Origin: Nonomuraea maritima
GTDB taxonomy: Bacteria > Actinomycetota > Actinomycetes > Streptosporangiales > Streptosporangiaceae
Direction: 5' to 3'
DNA length: 64,000 nt
NCBI RefSeq assembly: GCF_900100395.1
Contig: NZ_FNFB01000003.1
Coordinates: forward strand, 248,001-312,000
The translations under genes and the position numbers were made by a program. Below, one piece after another: positions 7,099 to 16,590 of the stretch. Under the pieces are notes generated by a model. The model had not been told where the DNA came from, searched no databases, and saw only the letters and a program-made list of their open reading frames with translations. Each line of letters starts with the position of its first letter. Positions within the stretch are counted from its first letter, which is position 1.

Positions 7099-8703
7099 AT
7101 GGCGCGTGGTGCGAGCGGCATGCCTCCAGGCGTGCGACCGCTTACGGTGGGGGACCCGGTCGTCATCGGCCGCTATCTGCTCCTCGGCCGCCTCGGCACG
7201 GGCGGGATGGGAGTCGTCTACCTGGCCGAACACCCTCAGGGCGGCCTGGTGGCGCTCAAGACGCCGCACGCGGTGCATCTCCACGATGCCACGTTGCGCG
7301 CCCGTTTCGCTGAGGAAGTGGCGTTCTCGCGGAGATTGGTGCCGTTCTGTACCGCCGCAGTGATCGAGGACGGCAGCGACCGGGGCCGTCCGTACCTGGT
7401 CACCGAGTACATCCCCGGCCCGGCGCTCTCCCAGGTCGTCCTCGCGGGCGGCCCTCTCACGCCCGACCTGGCCTACGGCGTCGCGCTGGGCGTGGCCGCC
7501 GCGCTGGTGGCGGTGCACGAGGCGGGCCTGGTGCACCGTGACCTCAAGCCAGGCAACGTGCTGCTGTCGCCGGACGGGCCGCGCGTGATCGACTTCGGTA
7601 TCGCCCGCGACCTGGACACCGCCGGCGCGCACACCCAGGCGGGACAGGTCATGGGCAGCCCCGGCTGGGTCGCTCCCGAGCGGCTGACCGGCGGGGCGGC
7701 GCTGCCGTCCTCCGACGTCTTCGCGTGGGGCTGCGTGGTGGCCTTCGCGGCCACCGGGCACCATCCGTTCGGCGGCGGCGAGCCCGACGTGCTGACCCGG
7801 CGCATCCTGTTCGAGCCGCCCCGCCTCGACGGCGTGCCGGCCGTGCTGCGTCCCGCCGTCCAGGCGGCGCTCGCCAAGGAGCCCGCCGACCGGCCGCGAG
7901 CCGCCGAGCTGCTGCGGGCGCTGCTCGCCGCGGGCGGCGTCGCCGAGCCGTGGGACCTGCGCAGGGCGGTGGACGACGTGCTGGCGGCTGCCTGGACGCC
8001 GGTCCCTCACCCGCCCGGCTCTGAGCCCGATGTGGAGCGTTCCGAAGGGCGGCGGCGCCGGGCCAGGGCGGGGGCCCAGCTGTCGCACGCGAGCTTCGCG
8101 GCCCTCGCCACGGTCTCGATGGCGGCCATCACGGTCGTCGCGGCCTCGGGCGGCGACGGGCTCGGCATGGGCGGCGCGCTGTTCCCTGACGGCGCTCCGG
8201 CGCGCACGTACGGCACGGCCACCGTGGACCCCGCGCGGCAGCGGCCGGACCCCGAGGCGGACGGGGGCGCGTACGAGAGCACGGAAGGGGGCGCGTACGA
8301 GGGTACGGACCCGACGGCGGCGTCCACGGTGCGTCCCGTCTCCGCGACCCCGCAGGCGCGGCCGACGGCACGCGCGGCGAGGACGGCCGCGGTCCCCGAC
8401 CGGACGTCCGTTCTGCCCGGCGTGGTCGTCACCCGGCCGTTGGAGCCGCCCTTCGCGGCGAGCACGCCGCCGCGGCGCGGCCGTCCCGTACCGCCGCCGC
8501 GCACCTCGGGGCCCCGGCCGGGCCCGGGGGACGGCTGCGTGACCCCGGCGGGCCGCGGGCGCGGCGGCTCGGCCGGCCGGCCCGACTGCCCGCGCCCGTC
8601 CGTCCCGATCACCACGATCCCCCAGGACGGCCCCGGCGAGTCCCTGCCCCCCACCCCGACCCCGACGGACCCGACGCCTCCCACACCCACCCCGACCCCG
8701 TGA
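7099..8703 (+). CDS. Transmembrane serine/threonine protein kinase (PknB-like)
   Basis: A 534-aa Hanks-type kinase. The Gly-rich loop is GRLGTGGMGVVY (30-41), with the ATP-binding Lys54 in VALK, the catalytic loop HRDLKPGN (147-154), DFG (166-168) and the APE region GWVAPER. After the kinase domain (about 24-280) come a basic juxtamembrane stretch and a hydrophobic segment (SFAALATVSMAAITVVAAS). The extracytoplasmic tail is disordered and Pro/Thr-rich, ending in repeated PTPTP. No PASTA repeats are present. ATG 7099 follows GAGAGG; an earlier in-frame ATG at 7060 lies within the structured leader. It is transcribed alone and ends before a strong terminator. Confidence 0.92.
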   Translation: MARGASGMPPGVRPLTVGDPVVIGRYLLLGRLGTGGMGVVYLAEHPQGGLVALKTPHAVHLHDATLRARFAEEVAFSRRLVPFCTAAVIEDGSDRGRPYLVTEYIPGPALSQVVLAGGPLTPDLAYGVALGVAAALVAVHEAGLVHRDLKPGNVLLSPDGPRVIDFGIARDLDTAGAHTQAGQVMGSPGWVAPERLTGGAALPSSDVFAWGCVVAFAATGHHPFGGGEPDVLTRRILFEPPRLDGVPAVLRPAVQAALAKEPADRPRAAELLRALLAAGGVAEPWDLRRAVDDVLAAAWTPVPHPPGSEPDVERSEGRRRRARAGAQLSHASFAALATVSMAAITVVAASGGDGLGMGGALFPDGAPARTYGTATVDPARQRPDPEADGGAYESTEGGAYEGTDPTAASTVRPVSATPQARPTARAARTAAVPDRTSVLPGVVVTRPLEPPFAASTPPRRGRPVPPPRTSGPRPGPGDGCVTPAGRGRGGSAGRPDCPRPSVPITTIPQDGPGESLPPTPTPTDPTPPTPTPTP

Positions 8704-8720
8704 GAGCCCACGGCACGAGG

Positions 8721-8755
8721 GGGCCGCGCCGGTGCTGGGGGGACCGGCGCGGCCC
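8721..8755. terminator. Perfect 13-bp stem terminator between convergent kinase and aceA genes
   Basis: GGGCCGCGCCGGT (8721-8733) and ACCGGCGCGGCCC (8743-8755) are exact complements around a 9-nt G-rich loop. There is no U-run, as is common in high-GC actinomycetes. Being symmetrical between converging genes, it can serve both. Confidence 0.8.
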
Positions 8756-8836
8756 TCGCCGGGAGACCCTCGCATGCCCAGGGAGGTGTGTCCGGCGAGC
8801 CTCGGTGTCCGGCTCAGCCCGCGTACGGGGCGGCCG

Positions 8837-10123
<1,287 letters not shown>

Positions 10124-10213
10124 TGTTCACTCCTTTTGCCGTCCCCTGGGGGCTTACGCCGAGTTTCTGCCCTGGGAGGAGGGGTCAACAGCCCGTGGCG
10201 ATGAGAAGATTCT

Positions 10214-10224
10214 CGAAAATTTCG
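10214..10224. promoter_or_regulatory. CGAAAATTTCG palindrome in the aceA-ramB intergenic region
   Basis: An 11-bp palindrome with a central A. The identical 11-mer occurs upstream of the xylanase gene (inside 23593-23605). In actinomycetes sites of the form CGAA-N-TTCG are bound by LacI-type sugar regulators, but here it lies about 90 bp upstream of aceA. A role is inferred from symmetry and position only. Confidence 0.4.
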
Positions 10225-10235
10225 TTGAGGTATAT

Positions 10236-10247
10236 TACCCACGGGTA
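10236..10247. promoter_or_regulatory. TACCC-AC-GGGTA palindrome, candidate operator
   Basis: Perfect 5-bp arms around AC within the AT-rich aceA-ramB intergenic region, between two other palindromes. A likely site for a regulator of one or both divergent genes. Confidence 0.4.
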
Positions 10248-10278
10248 TTCGGGAGCGAAGAAATAGCAAGTTTTACCG

Positions 10279-10292
10279 TTGGACTAGACCAA
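10279..10292. promoter_or_regulatory. TTGGACTAGACCAA near-perfect palindrome, candidate operator
   Basis: A 14-bp palindrome with one mismatched pair, 80 bp before the ramB-like start. Immediately upstream, ATAGCAAGTTTT (10263-10274) resembles the RamB box of Corynebacterium (TTTGCAAAGTTT) apart from one missing base, which fits autoregulation. Confidence 0.4.
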
Positions 10293-10372
10293 TGCCTTGT
10301 GCGGTAGGTTGTGGTGCGCCAGCGTGATCAATCCTCTGGAAAATGGGCCGAATTTCTGTCTAAGATGCCCGC

Positions 10373-11845
10373 ATGTCCTCCTTGCTGGGCGAAGAACCAC
10401 TGTCTTTGACGCAGGAGCTTGATCTCATCGCGTTCGGCCAACGCCTGCGCCACCTGCGGAAACAGCGTGGTCTCACGCTGTCCGACCTGGGTTCCCGCGT
10501 GGGGCGCGCGCCCAGCCAACTTTCCCTGCTCGAGAACGGCAAGCGCGAGCCGAAGCTGTCCTTGCTCAAGGCACTGGCGAGCGCCCTCGGCGTGCCGGTC
10601 GAGGAACTGCTGCGCCGCCAGCCGCCCAACCGCCGCGCCCAGCTGGAGATCGCACTGGAGGAGGCGCAGCGCGACCCCCTCTACGCCGGTCTCGGCCTGC
10701 CCAAGCTCAAGGTCTCCGCCCGCGTGCCCAACGACGTCCTGGAACACGTCCTCGGCCTGTACGGCGAGCTGCGCGCCCGCCAGGCCCGCGGCACGGCCAC
10801 GCCCGAGGAGGCCAGGGTCGCCAACGCCGAGCTGCGCCGCCGCCAGCGCGAGGTGGGCAACTACTTCCCCGACATCGAGAAGGCCGCAGCAGAGGCCCTC
10901 GACGCGGTCGGCTACCGTACGGGCGCCCTGTCGCAGAGCATGATCCAGCGCCTGGTCACGCACTTCGGCTACACGGTGCACACCGCCCAGGACCTGCCGC
11001 GCTCGGTGCGTTCCATCACCGACATGCGCAACCGCCGCATCTACGTCAAGCACGAGCAGCTCGGCATGCACACGCCGCGCACGATCCTGCTGCAGACGCT
11101 CGGCCACCTCGCCCTCGGCCACGACCGGCCGCGCGACTTCGCCGACTTCCTGCGCCAGCGCACCGAGGCCAACTACTTCGCCGCCGCCGTGCTCGTCCCG
11201 GAGACCGCCGCGGCCCTCTACCTGCAGGAGGCCAAGGCCGCGCGGTCCCTGTCGGTCGAGGACCTGCGCGACGTGTTCGCGGTCTCGTACGAGATGGCGG
11301 CCCACCGCTTCACCAACCTCGCCACCCACCACCTCGGCCTCGTCTGCCACTTCGTGCGCAACGACGCCAGCGGCACCATCTACAAGGCGTACGAGAACGA
11401 CGGCATCGTCTTCCCGGCCGACGAGCAGGGCGCCATCGAGGGGCAGCGGATGTGCCTGCAGTGGTCGGGGAGGCAGGTGTTCGCCTCGCCCGACCGGTTC
11501 TCCGTCTACTACCAGTACTCCGACTCGCCCACGGGCACGTACTTCTGCGTCGCCCACGTCGATCCCTCGCGCGAGCGCGACTTCGCGATCACCCTCGGGG
11601 TGCCGTACAAGGAGTCGCGGTGGTTCCGGGGGCGGGAGACCACGCATCGCACGAAGTCCTTCTGTCCCACCGGTGACTGCTGTCGCAGGCCGCCCGCGGA
11701 GCTGGCAGAACGCTGGGAGGGGTTCGCCTGGCCGTCGGCGCGGGCCAATTCCCACGTGCTGGCCGCGCTTCCGCCGGGGTCGTTCCCGGGCGTGGACGAG
11801 GCCGATGTCTATACCTTCCTGGAGCGCCACGCAAGCACCACATAA
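10373..11845 (+). CDS. ramB: RamB-like XRE-family regulator with IrrE/DUF955 and ScfR domains
   Basis: A 490-aa protein. The N-terminal XRE helix-turn-helix (about 20-80) includes LTLSDLGSRVGRAPSQLSLLENGKREPKLSLLKALASAL. An IrrE/DUF955-like central domain follows (QTLGHLALGHDRPRDFADFLRQRTEANYFAAAVLVP), then the C-terminal short-chain fatty-acyl regulator domain with FCPTGDCCRRP. RamB proteins repress or activate acetate and glyoxylate genes. The divergent position next to aceA makes aceA the obvious target. An HTSLG-type metalloprotease centre is partial (HLALGH), so peptidase activity is doubtful. Confidence 0.88.
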   Translation: MSSLLGEEPLSLTQELDLIAFGQRLRHLRKQRGLTLSDLGSRVGRAPSQLSLLENGKREPKLSLLKALASALGVPVEELLRRQPPNRRAQLEIALEEAQRDPLYAGLGLPKLKVSARVPNDVLEHVLGLYGELRARQARGTATPEEARVANAELRRRQREVGNYFPDIEKAAAEALDAVGYRTGALSQSMIQRLVTHFGYTVHTAQDLPRSVRSITDMRNRRIYVKHEQLGMHTPRTILLQTLGHLALGHDRPRDFADFLRQRTEANYFAAAVLVPETAAALYLQEAKAARSLSVEDLRDVFAVSYEMAAHRFTNLATHHLGLVCHFVRNDASGTIYKAYENDGIVFPADEQGAIEGQRMCLQWSGRQVFASPDRFSVYYQYSDSPTGTYFCVAHVDPSRERDFAITLGVPYKESRWFRGRETTHRTKSFCPTGDCCRRPPAELAERWEGFAWPSARANSHVLAALPPGSFPGVDEADVYTFLERHASTT

Positions 11846-11876
11846 GCTATATGTGGTGATACGGGGGGAGGCTCCC

Positions 11877-12803
11877 ATGCTTCCTGAAGTGCACGGATGG
11901 CTGCTTCGCCGTACTTCGTCCGCCGGAGACTGGAATCCCCGGGAACTGGCGGCCGCCAAGGGAGGCACCACGATCAGCGTGGTGCTGCCGGCCCGCGACG
12001 AACGGGAGACCGTGGGGGAGATCGTCGGGGTGATCCGGCGTGACCTGGGCGACCTCGTGGACGAGGTCGTCGTCATCGACTCGCGCTCCCGCGACGACAC
12101 CGCGAAGGTGGCGGCGCGGGCGGGGGCCACGGTGTACGCCCAGGACGAGATCCTGCCGCAACTGAAGCCGCTCGACGGCAAGGGCGAGGCACTGTGGAAG
12201 TCGCTGGCCGTCACGACCGGTGACGTGGTGGCCTTCGTGGACGCCGATATCCGGAAATTTCGCTCATGTCTGGTTTTCGGGCTTCTTGGGCCCATGCTGA
12301 CCGACCCCGCCGTCGCGTACGTCAAAGGGTGCTATGACCGGCCGCTCGACGGCGCGCCCAACGCCGGCGGCCGGGTCACCGAGCTCGTCGCCCGCCCGCT
12401 GCTGAACCTGCACTGGCCCCAGCTGGCCGGTTTCGTCCAGCCGCTCGCCGGGGAGTACGCGGGCCGCCGCACGGCCCTGGAACGCGTCCCCTTCGTCACG
12501 GGTTACGGAGTCGAGCTGGGGCTCCTGGTGGACCTGCTCGAACTGGCCGGCCTGGACGCACTCGCCCAGGTGGACCTGGGCTCCCGTGAGCACGCGCCGC
12601 AGTGCATCGAGGCGCTCGGCTGCATGGCCTGCCACATCATGCTGGCCGCGTGGGCACGCCTGAAGCGCCAGGGCAAGATCCAGGCGTTCGACGAGCCCAT
12701 CCCGTGTCTCGACCAGTTCTGCCGCAGCGAGTACGGCCACGACGTCCGCACCAAGGACGTCGGCATCGGCGAACGCCCACCCATGATGACGATCGCCGCC
12801 TGA
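11877..12803 (+). CDS. gpgS: Glucosyl-3-phosphoglycerate synthase
   Basis: A 308-aa GT-A fold glycosyltransferase (GT81). The sugar-nucleotide core is ISVVLPARDERETVGEIV, with the metal-binding DAD in VAFVDADI. Downstream conserved blocks are YVKGCYDRPL, LARPLLNLHWPQLAGFVQPLAGEYAGRR and FVTGYGVELGLLVD. It transfers glucose from a nucleotide donor to 3-phosphoglycerate, the first step to glucosylglycerate and, in mycobacteria, to methylglucose lipopolysaccharides. ATG 11877 follows GGGGGGAGG by five bases, 31 bp after the ramB-like stop. The phosphatase partner (gpgP) is not adjacent. Confidence 0.93.
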   Translation: MLPEVHGWLLRRTSSAGDWNPRELAAAKGGTTISVVLPARDERETVGEIVGVIRRDLGDLVDEVVVIDSRSRDDTAKVAARAGATVYAQDEILPQLKPLDGKGEALWKSLAVTTGDVVAFVDADIRKFRSCLVFGLLGPMLTDPAVAYVKGCYDRPLDGAPNAGGRVTELVARPLLNLHWPQLAGFVQPLAGEYAGRRTALERVPFVTGYGVELGLLVDLLELAGLDALAQVDLGSREHAPQCIEALGCMACHIMLAAWARLKRQGKIQAFDEPIPCLDQFCRSEYGHDVRTKDVGIGERPPMMTIAA

Positions 12804-12813
12804 GCGGCGAGGC

Positions 12814-15384
12814 TCACAGCACCGGCGGGTCGAAGTCGAAGTCGAGCCGGCCGCCACTGACGGCGACCAGGGTGTCGGGATGGTCGGGCCCGAGCACCCG
12901 CTCGAAGGCGGCGAGCGTCTCCTCGCGCAGCGCCGCGGCGCCGTCGTCGCCCAGCGTGGCCAGGTCGGCGACCAGGTTGGCCGCGCACGCCAGCGTGAGC
13001 GGATGGTCGAACCCCAGCAGGTCGCGCAGCCGGCGCAGCGTCGTCTCGCCCAGGTCGCGGGCGGCGCCGACGTCGCCGAGGACGGCCATGTCGCTGGCCA
13101 GGTTGATGGCGCAGGTCAGCGTGAAGTGGTGGTCACGGGTCAGCGTGCGGTCGAACCCCTCGAGCGCGCGCTCGTCGAGCCTCTTGGCCTCGTCGGCCTG
13201 GTCGTTGACCCGCAGCAGGAGCGCCAGGTTCATGTCGCACCCGAAGCGGAACGGATGCTCTTCGCCGAACATCTGCGGGTAGAGCTTGACCACCTCGACC
13301 AGCAGTGTCAGCGACTCTTCCAAAGAGCCGGTGGCGCGCATCGCGTTGGCCAGGCACAACGCCGCCGCGAGGCTGTCGGGGTGGGCCAGGCCGACCGTGC
13401 TCTGCTGCAACTCGAAGGTGCGGCGGGCGAGTTCGAGCGCCTCTTCCGCCTGCCCGGCACGGCGCAGCGCGATGGACAGGTCCTTGGCCGCGCGCAGCGT
13501 CCACGGGTGGCCGGGGATCTCCTGCAGACCGTAGGCGTAGGCGTCCTGGCCGATGTCGCAGGCCTCGCGGTAGCGGCCGCTGAGGCGCACGACCCGGGCG
13601 AGGCCGTTGAGCGAGGCCAGGATGTTCTGCTTGCTCGACCCGGCCTGCTCCTGCGTGGTGTACGTCTCCTCCTGCAGCCGCTCGGCCTCGGCGTAGTCGC
13701 CGACCAGCAGGAGGTCGAGCGCGAGGTTGTTCTTGGCGCGCAGGGTGCGCGGGTGGTCGGGGCCGAAGCGTTCCTCGTGCCGGCGCAGGGAGTCGCGGTC
13801 GTGGCTCAGCGCCTCGCTGAAGCGGCCGAGGAAGCGCAGGTCGGCGCCGTGGCTGTTGACGAGCAGCAGGGTCTCGTCGTGGTCGTCGCCCAGGGCGGCG
13901 CGCATGCGGTCCATCAGCCGCCGGTTGAGCTCGTACGACGTCCTGATCTCGCCCTGCTCGCGGATGATGATGCCGAGGTGGCGCTGGGCGCCCAGGAGGA
14001 ACTGGTCGTCGTCGTCGCCGTCGGCCGACCAGCGCTCGATGAAGAGCTCGACCATCTCGCGGGCGGACTTGAAGTCGCCGGAGGTGTACAGGTAGCGGAC
14101 CGTCTTGAGGGCGAATGCGCGCACGCGCGGGTCGTCGCTCTCGGCCACGTGCGACGGCAGCACGTGCCCGACCAGCCAGCTGTACTGCGACCAGGACGCG
14201 TTGTCGTCAGGCTCCTGGTTGTGGGTGGCCGCCGCCAGCAGCAGGTGGACCTCGCGCCGCCACCCGGGCCATTCGTCGCGGGAGATCTCGTCGCGCAGCA
14301 GGGCCTGGACGAGCCGGTGCACCTGGATGGTGTGGCGCGGCCGGTCGGGGCTCTGGCTGTGGTCGTCGGGCGAGTCGATGCGGGCCAGCGCGTAGCGTCC
14401 GAGCTCGCCGATGGCGCGGCTGATCTGGATGGTGTTGCCCAGCATCCTGGCGAACCTGGACGACTCGGCGAACCGGGCGGGCAGCTGACGGAAGACGTTG
14501 CGCGGAATCGGCTCGGGCCCGAAGAACGCGCAGGCGCGCAGCAGGTCGACCGCCTCGGGCATGCGCTCCTTCAGCTGCGCCACGGAGATCGACCAGGCCG
14601 CGGTCATCGAGTGCGGATAGTCGGAGGGCTTGCTCGCCGACAGCAGCTCGGTGACCCGCTCGTCGAGCAGCCGGAGGTATTCGTCGGCCTCCATGCCGGT
14701 CTCGACCTGGAGGGCGCCCGCCTGCTCCAGCGCCAGTGGCAGGTGGCCGAGCGCGTCGGCGAGCTGCCCGGCCTGCTCCCTGTTGATGCGGCGGCGGATC
14801 CGCTTCATGAGGAACTCGATGCTCTCGTCGCGTTCGAAGACGTCGACGGAGATGGTGTCGACCACGCCCTGCCAGCTGTGGTTGCGCGAGGTGATGAGCA
14901 CGTGGCCCGGGCCGTGCGGGATGACGTCGCTGATGCTCTCGGGCGCGTCGGCGTTGTCGAAGATGAGCAGCCATCGGGAGTACGGCTCGCCGCGGCGCAG
15001 GGCGTCGAGCACGGCGGAGGTCACCGCCTCGACGCCGAGCGAGGGGGAGACGGACAGCTGCAGCCGGGAGGCGAGGCCGGCCAGCGACGACTTGAGCAGC
15101 ACCGGCTGGTCGGCGGGGACCCACCAGACCAGGTCGTACTCGCCCTTGTAGCGGTGGGCGTACTCGATCACCAGCTGGGTCTTGCCCACGCCGCCGAGCC
15201 CGTGCAGCGTGCGTGGCACGTTGCCCTGGTCGCGATCGGGCAGGACGGCGGTGACGTCGGCCCGCAGCGCCTCGTGCAGCTTCTCCAGCAGCTCGGTGCG
15301 GCCGGTGAAGTTGATGTTGCGCTGCGGGATCTTCCCCCAGACCGCGGGCTCGCGGCTGAAATCGTGTGCTGACGAAACCGACAC
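12814..15384 (-). CDS. fxsT: FxSxx-COOH system NB-ARC/tetratricopeptide repeat protein (FxsT)
   Basis: An 856-aa STAND-type protein. After the N-terminal WGKIPQRNINFTGRTELLEKL comes an NB-ARC ATPase with Walker A GLGGVGKTQLV (about 64-74), a Walker B-like LLIFDNAD and the sensor region GHVLITSRNHSW. From about residue 400 to the end there are repeated 42-residue TPR units (EALSHDRDSLRRHEERFGPDHPRTL, YAEAERLQEETYTTQEQ and similar). This architecture and its location opposite an FxSxx-COOH precursor match FxsT. Its biochemical role is unknown; TPRs suggest a sensing or scaffold function. GTG start. It is convergent with gpgS with only 10 bp between them. Confidence 0.88.
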   Translation of the reverse strand: MSVSSAHDFSREPAVWGKIPQRNINFTGRTELLEKLHEALRADVTAVLPDRDQGNVPRTLHGLGGVGKTQLVIEYAHRYKGEYDLVWWVPADQPVLLKSSLAGLASRLQLSVSPSLGVEAVTSAVLDALRRGEPYSRWLLIFDNADAPESISDVIPHGPGHVLITSRNHSWQGVVDTISVDVFERDESIEFLMKRIRRRINREQAGQLADALGHLPLALEQAGALQVETGMEADEYLRLLDERVTELLSASKPSDYPHSMTAAWSISVAQLKERMPEAVDLLRACAFFGPEPIPRNVFRQLPARFAESSRFARMLGNTIQISRAIGELGRYALARIDSPDDHSQSPDRPRHTIQVHRLVQALLRDEISRDEWPGWRREVHLLLAAATHNQEPDDNASWSQYSWLVGHVLPSHVAESDDPRVRAFALKTVRYLYTSGDFKSAREMVELFIERWSADGDDDDQFLLGAQRHLGIIIREQGEIRTSYELNRRLMDRMRAALGDDHDETLLLVNSHGADLRFLGRFSEALSHDRDSLRRHEERFGPDHPRTLRAKNNLALDLLLVGDYAEAERLQEETYTTQEQAGSSKQNILASLNGLARVVRLSGRYREACDIGQDAYAYGLQEIPGHPWTLRAAKDLSIALRRAGQAEEALELARRTFELQQSTVGLAHPDSLAAALCLANAMRATGSLEESLTLLVEVVKLYPQMFGEEHPFRFGCDMNLALLLRVNDQADEAKRLDERALEGFDRTLTRDHHFTLTCAINLASDMAVLGDVGAARDLGETTLRRLRDLLGFDHPLTLACAANLVADLATLGDDGAAALREETLAAFERVLGPDHPDTLVAVSGGRLDFDFDPPVL

Positions 15385-15404
15385 GCCACCGCCCCAGTCC
15401 AGCC

Positions 15405-15420
15405 GATTGTCGAAACAATC
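15405..15420. promoter_or_regulatory. GATTGT-CGAA-ACAATC palindrome between fxsT and fxsA
   Basis: Perfect 6-bp arms with a 4-bp centre, located 21 bp upstream of the fxsT start and 115 bp upstream of the fxsA start. On the minus strand TAAGAT abuts it, a possible -10 element. A candidate operator for divergent control of the cluster. Confidence 0.45.
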
Positions 15421-15534
15421 TTAGCTTGTACGGGGCACTGAGAAAATGGGAGAATCCGGTCTCGCCCTATGCCGAACCGGGGAGCTGCCGTGCGAAAATG
15501 GCGGAAGCGCTATGGTGAGGAGCCGAAAAAGCAC

Positions 15535-15699
15535 ATGGACAGCGAAGCCGCGGAAAGCTACGGGAACGGCCTGATCGACCTGAGCCGTCTCACACTGGGC
15601 GAGGTCGCCGCGATCGAGAGCCCGGCTCTCAAGGTCGCGTTGCGCCGCCTGCTGGCGGCCGACTCAGGTCCGGTGGCCGGCTTTCAGTCTGCGCTCTGA
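15535..15699 (+). CDS. fxsA: FxSxx-COOH cyclophane RiPP precursor peptide
   Basis: A small protein of 54 aa from ATG 15535. It has an acidic leader (MDSEAAESYGNGLIDLSRLT), a helical middle and the C-terminus AGFQSAL, that is F-Q-S-A-L as the last five residues. This exactly matches the FxSxx-COOH rule for substrates of FxsB radical SAM maturases. AGGAG lies 12 nt upstream, longer than ideal. A GTG at 15490 behind GGGGAG would add 15 basic residues and is the alternative start. The GC content of this stretch is lower than its neighbours. It is followed by SIR2, nSTAND1, FxsB and HExxH genes on the same strand. Confidence 0.88.
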   Translation: MDSEAAESYGNGLIDLSRLTLGEVAAIESPALKVALRRLLAADSGPVAGFQSAL

Positions 15700-15717
15700 G
15701 CCCGTATGAGGTGACGC

Positions 15718-16590
15718 GTGGAAGACGGGGACTGGACTCGCCTCATCAGGCAACTGCAAAGCGGAGAATGCACCCCGTTGCTCGGGGCGGGGGCGTGTGC
15801 CCACCGTCTTCCCACGGGCGGCATGTTGAGCCGCCATTTCGCCGAAGAATACAATTACCCGTTCACCGATACTGACAATCTGCCTCGCGTGGCACAATTT
15901 GCGGCAACAACGCATTTAGGTGACCCTATCGAGGTCAAACGCGACATATGCCGACATTTGGAGCACTATCTCGCGGAGGCGCCTCCTCCGGCGGACGTCC
16001 TCGACCCGCACGTCGAGCTCGCGCGCTTCCCCATCAAGACGTTCCTCACGACCAACTACGACAACCTCATGGCCGAAGCCCTGCGCGGCGTCGCCAGAGA
16101 CCCCCAGGTCGCCGCCTCCCGCCTGGTCCTCGGCAGGTCCTACGGGTCCGAGGTCGTCGACCCCACCCCCGGACGCCCGCTCGTCTACCACCTCCACGGC
16201 AACTGGGACAACCCCGACGAGATCGTGCTCACCGACGACGACTTCATCGACTACCAGCACGGCATGGTGAGCGCGGCGGCGTCGGGTGAGCCGATGCCGC
16301 TGCCCGAGCAGGTGGTCGACGCGATCACCGGCTCGCCGCTGCTGATGATCGGCTACAGCCTCCAGGACTGGGCGTTCCGCGTGCTCTACAGCAGCCTGCT
16401 GAGCAAGCTCCGGCGCACCCGCAGGAGCATCAGCGTCCAGCTCGTCACCACGTTGAACGGCAACGCCGACGCCGAGGAACGCGCGACGAAGTACCTCAAG
16501 CAGTACCTGGACGGCTGGAACATCTCGATCTTCATCGGCTCCGGCGAACGGTTCTTTCACGAACTGCGCACCAGGATGGGAGCGTCATGA
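15718..16590 (+). CDS. SIR2-family protein in the Fxs locus
   Basis: A 290-aa protein with sirtuin-like NAD-binding features: LLGAGAC (21-27, the GAGxS-like loop), TTNYDNL (111-117) and the catalytic-type His in YHLHGNWDNPDEIVLTDDDF (157-176). The C-terminal half ends with LLMIGYSLQDWAFRVLYSSLL, typical of the SIR2_2 domains found in bacterial antiphage systems, where they hydrolyse NAD+. The zinc-binding Cys pairs of true deacetylases are absent. GTG start with GAGGTGA just upstream. It overlaps the nSTAND1 gene by 4 bp (ATGA), so the two are co-translated. The first ~250 bp are AT-richer than the surroundings. Confidence 0.85.
   Translation: MEDGDWTRLIRQLQSGECTPLLGAGACAHRLPTGGMLSRHFAEEYNYPFTDTDNLPRVAQFAATTHLGDPIEVKRDICRHLEHYLAEAPPPADVLDPHVELARFPIKTFLTTNYDNLMAEALRGVARDPQVAASRLVLGRSYGSEVVDPTPGRPLVYHLHGNWDNPDEIVLTDDDFIDYQHGMVSAAASGEPMPLPEQVVDAITGSPLLMIGYSLQDWAFRVLYSSLLSKLRRTRRSISVQLVTTLNGNADAEERATKYLKQYLDGWNISIFIGSGERFFHELRTRMGAS

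Noticed and set aside
8620..8703. C-rich repeat at the kinase 3' end
   Set aside because: It encodes the Pro/Thr tail of the kinase; low-complexity coding, not a separate element.
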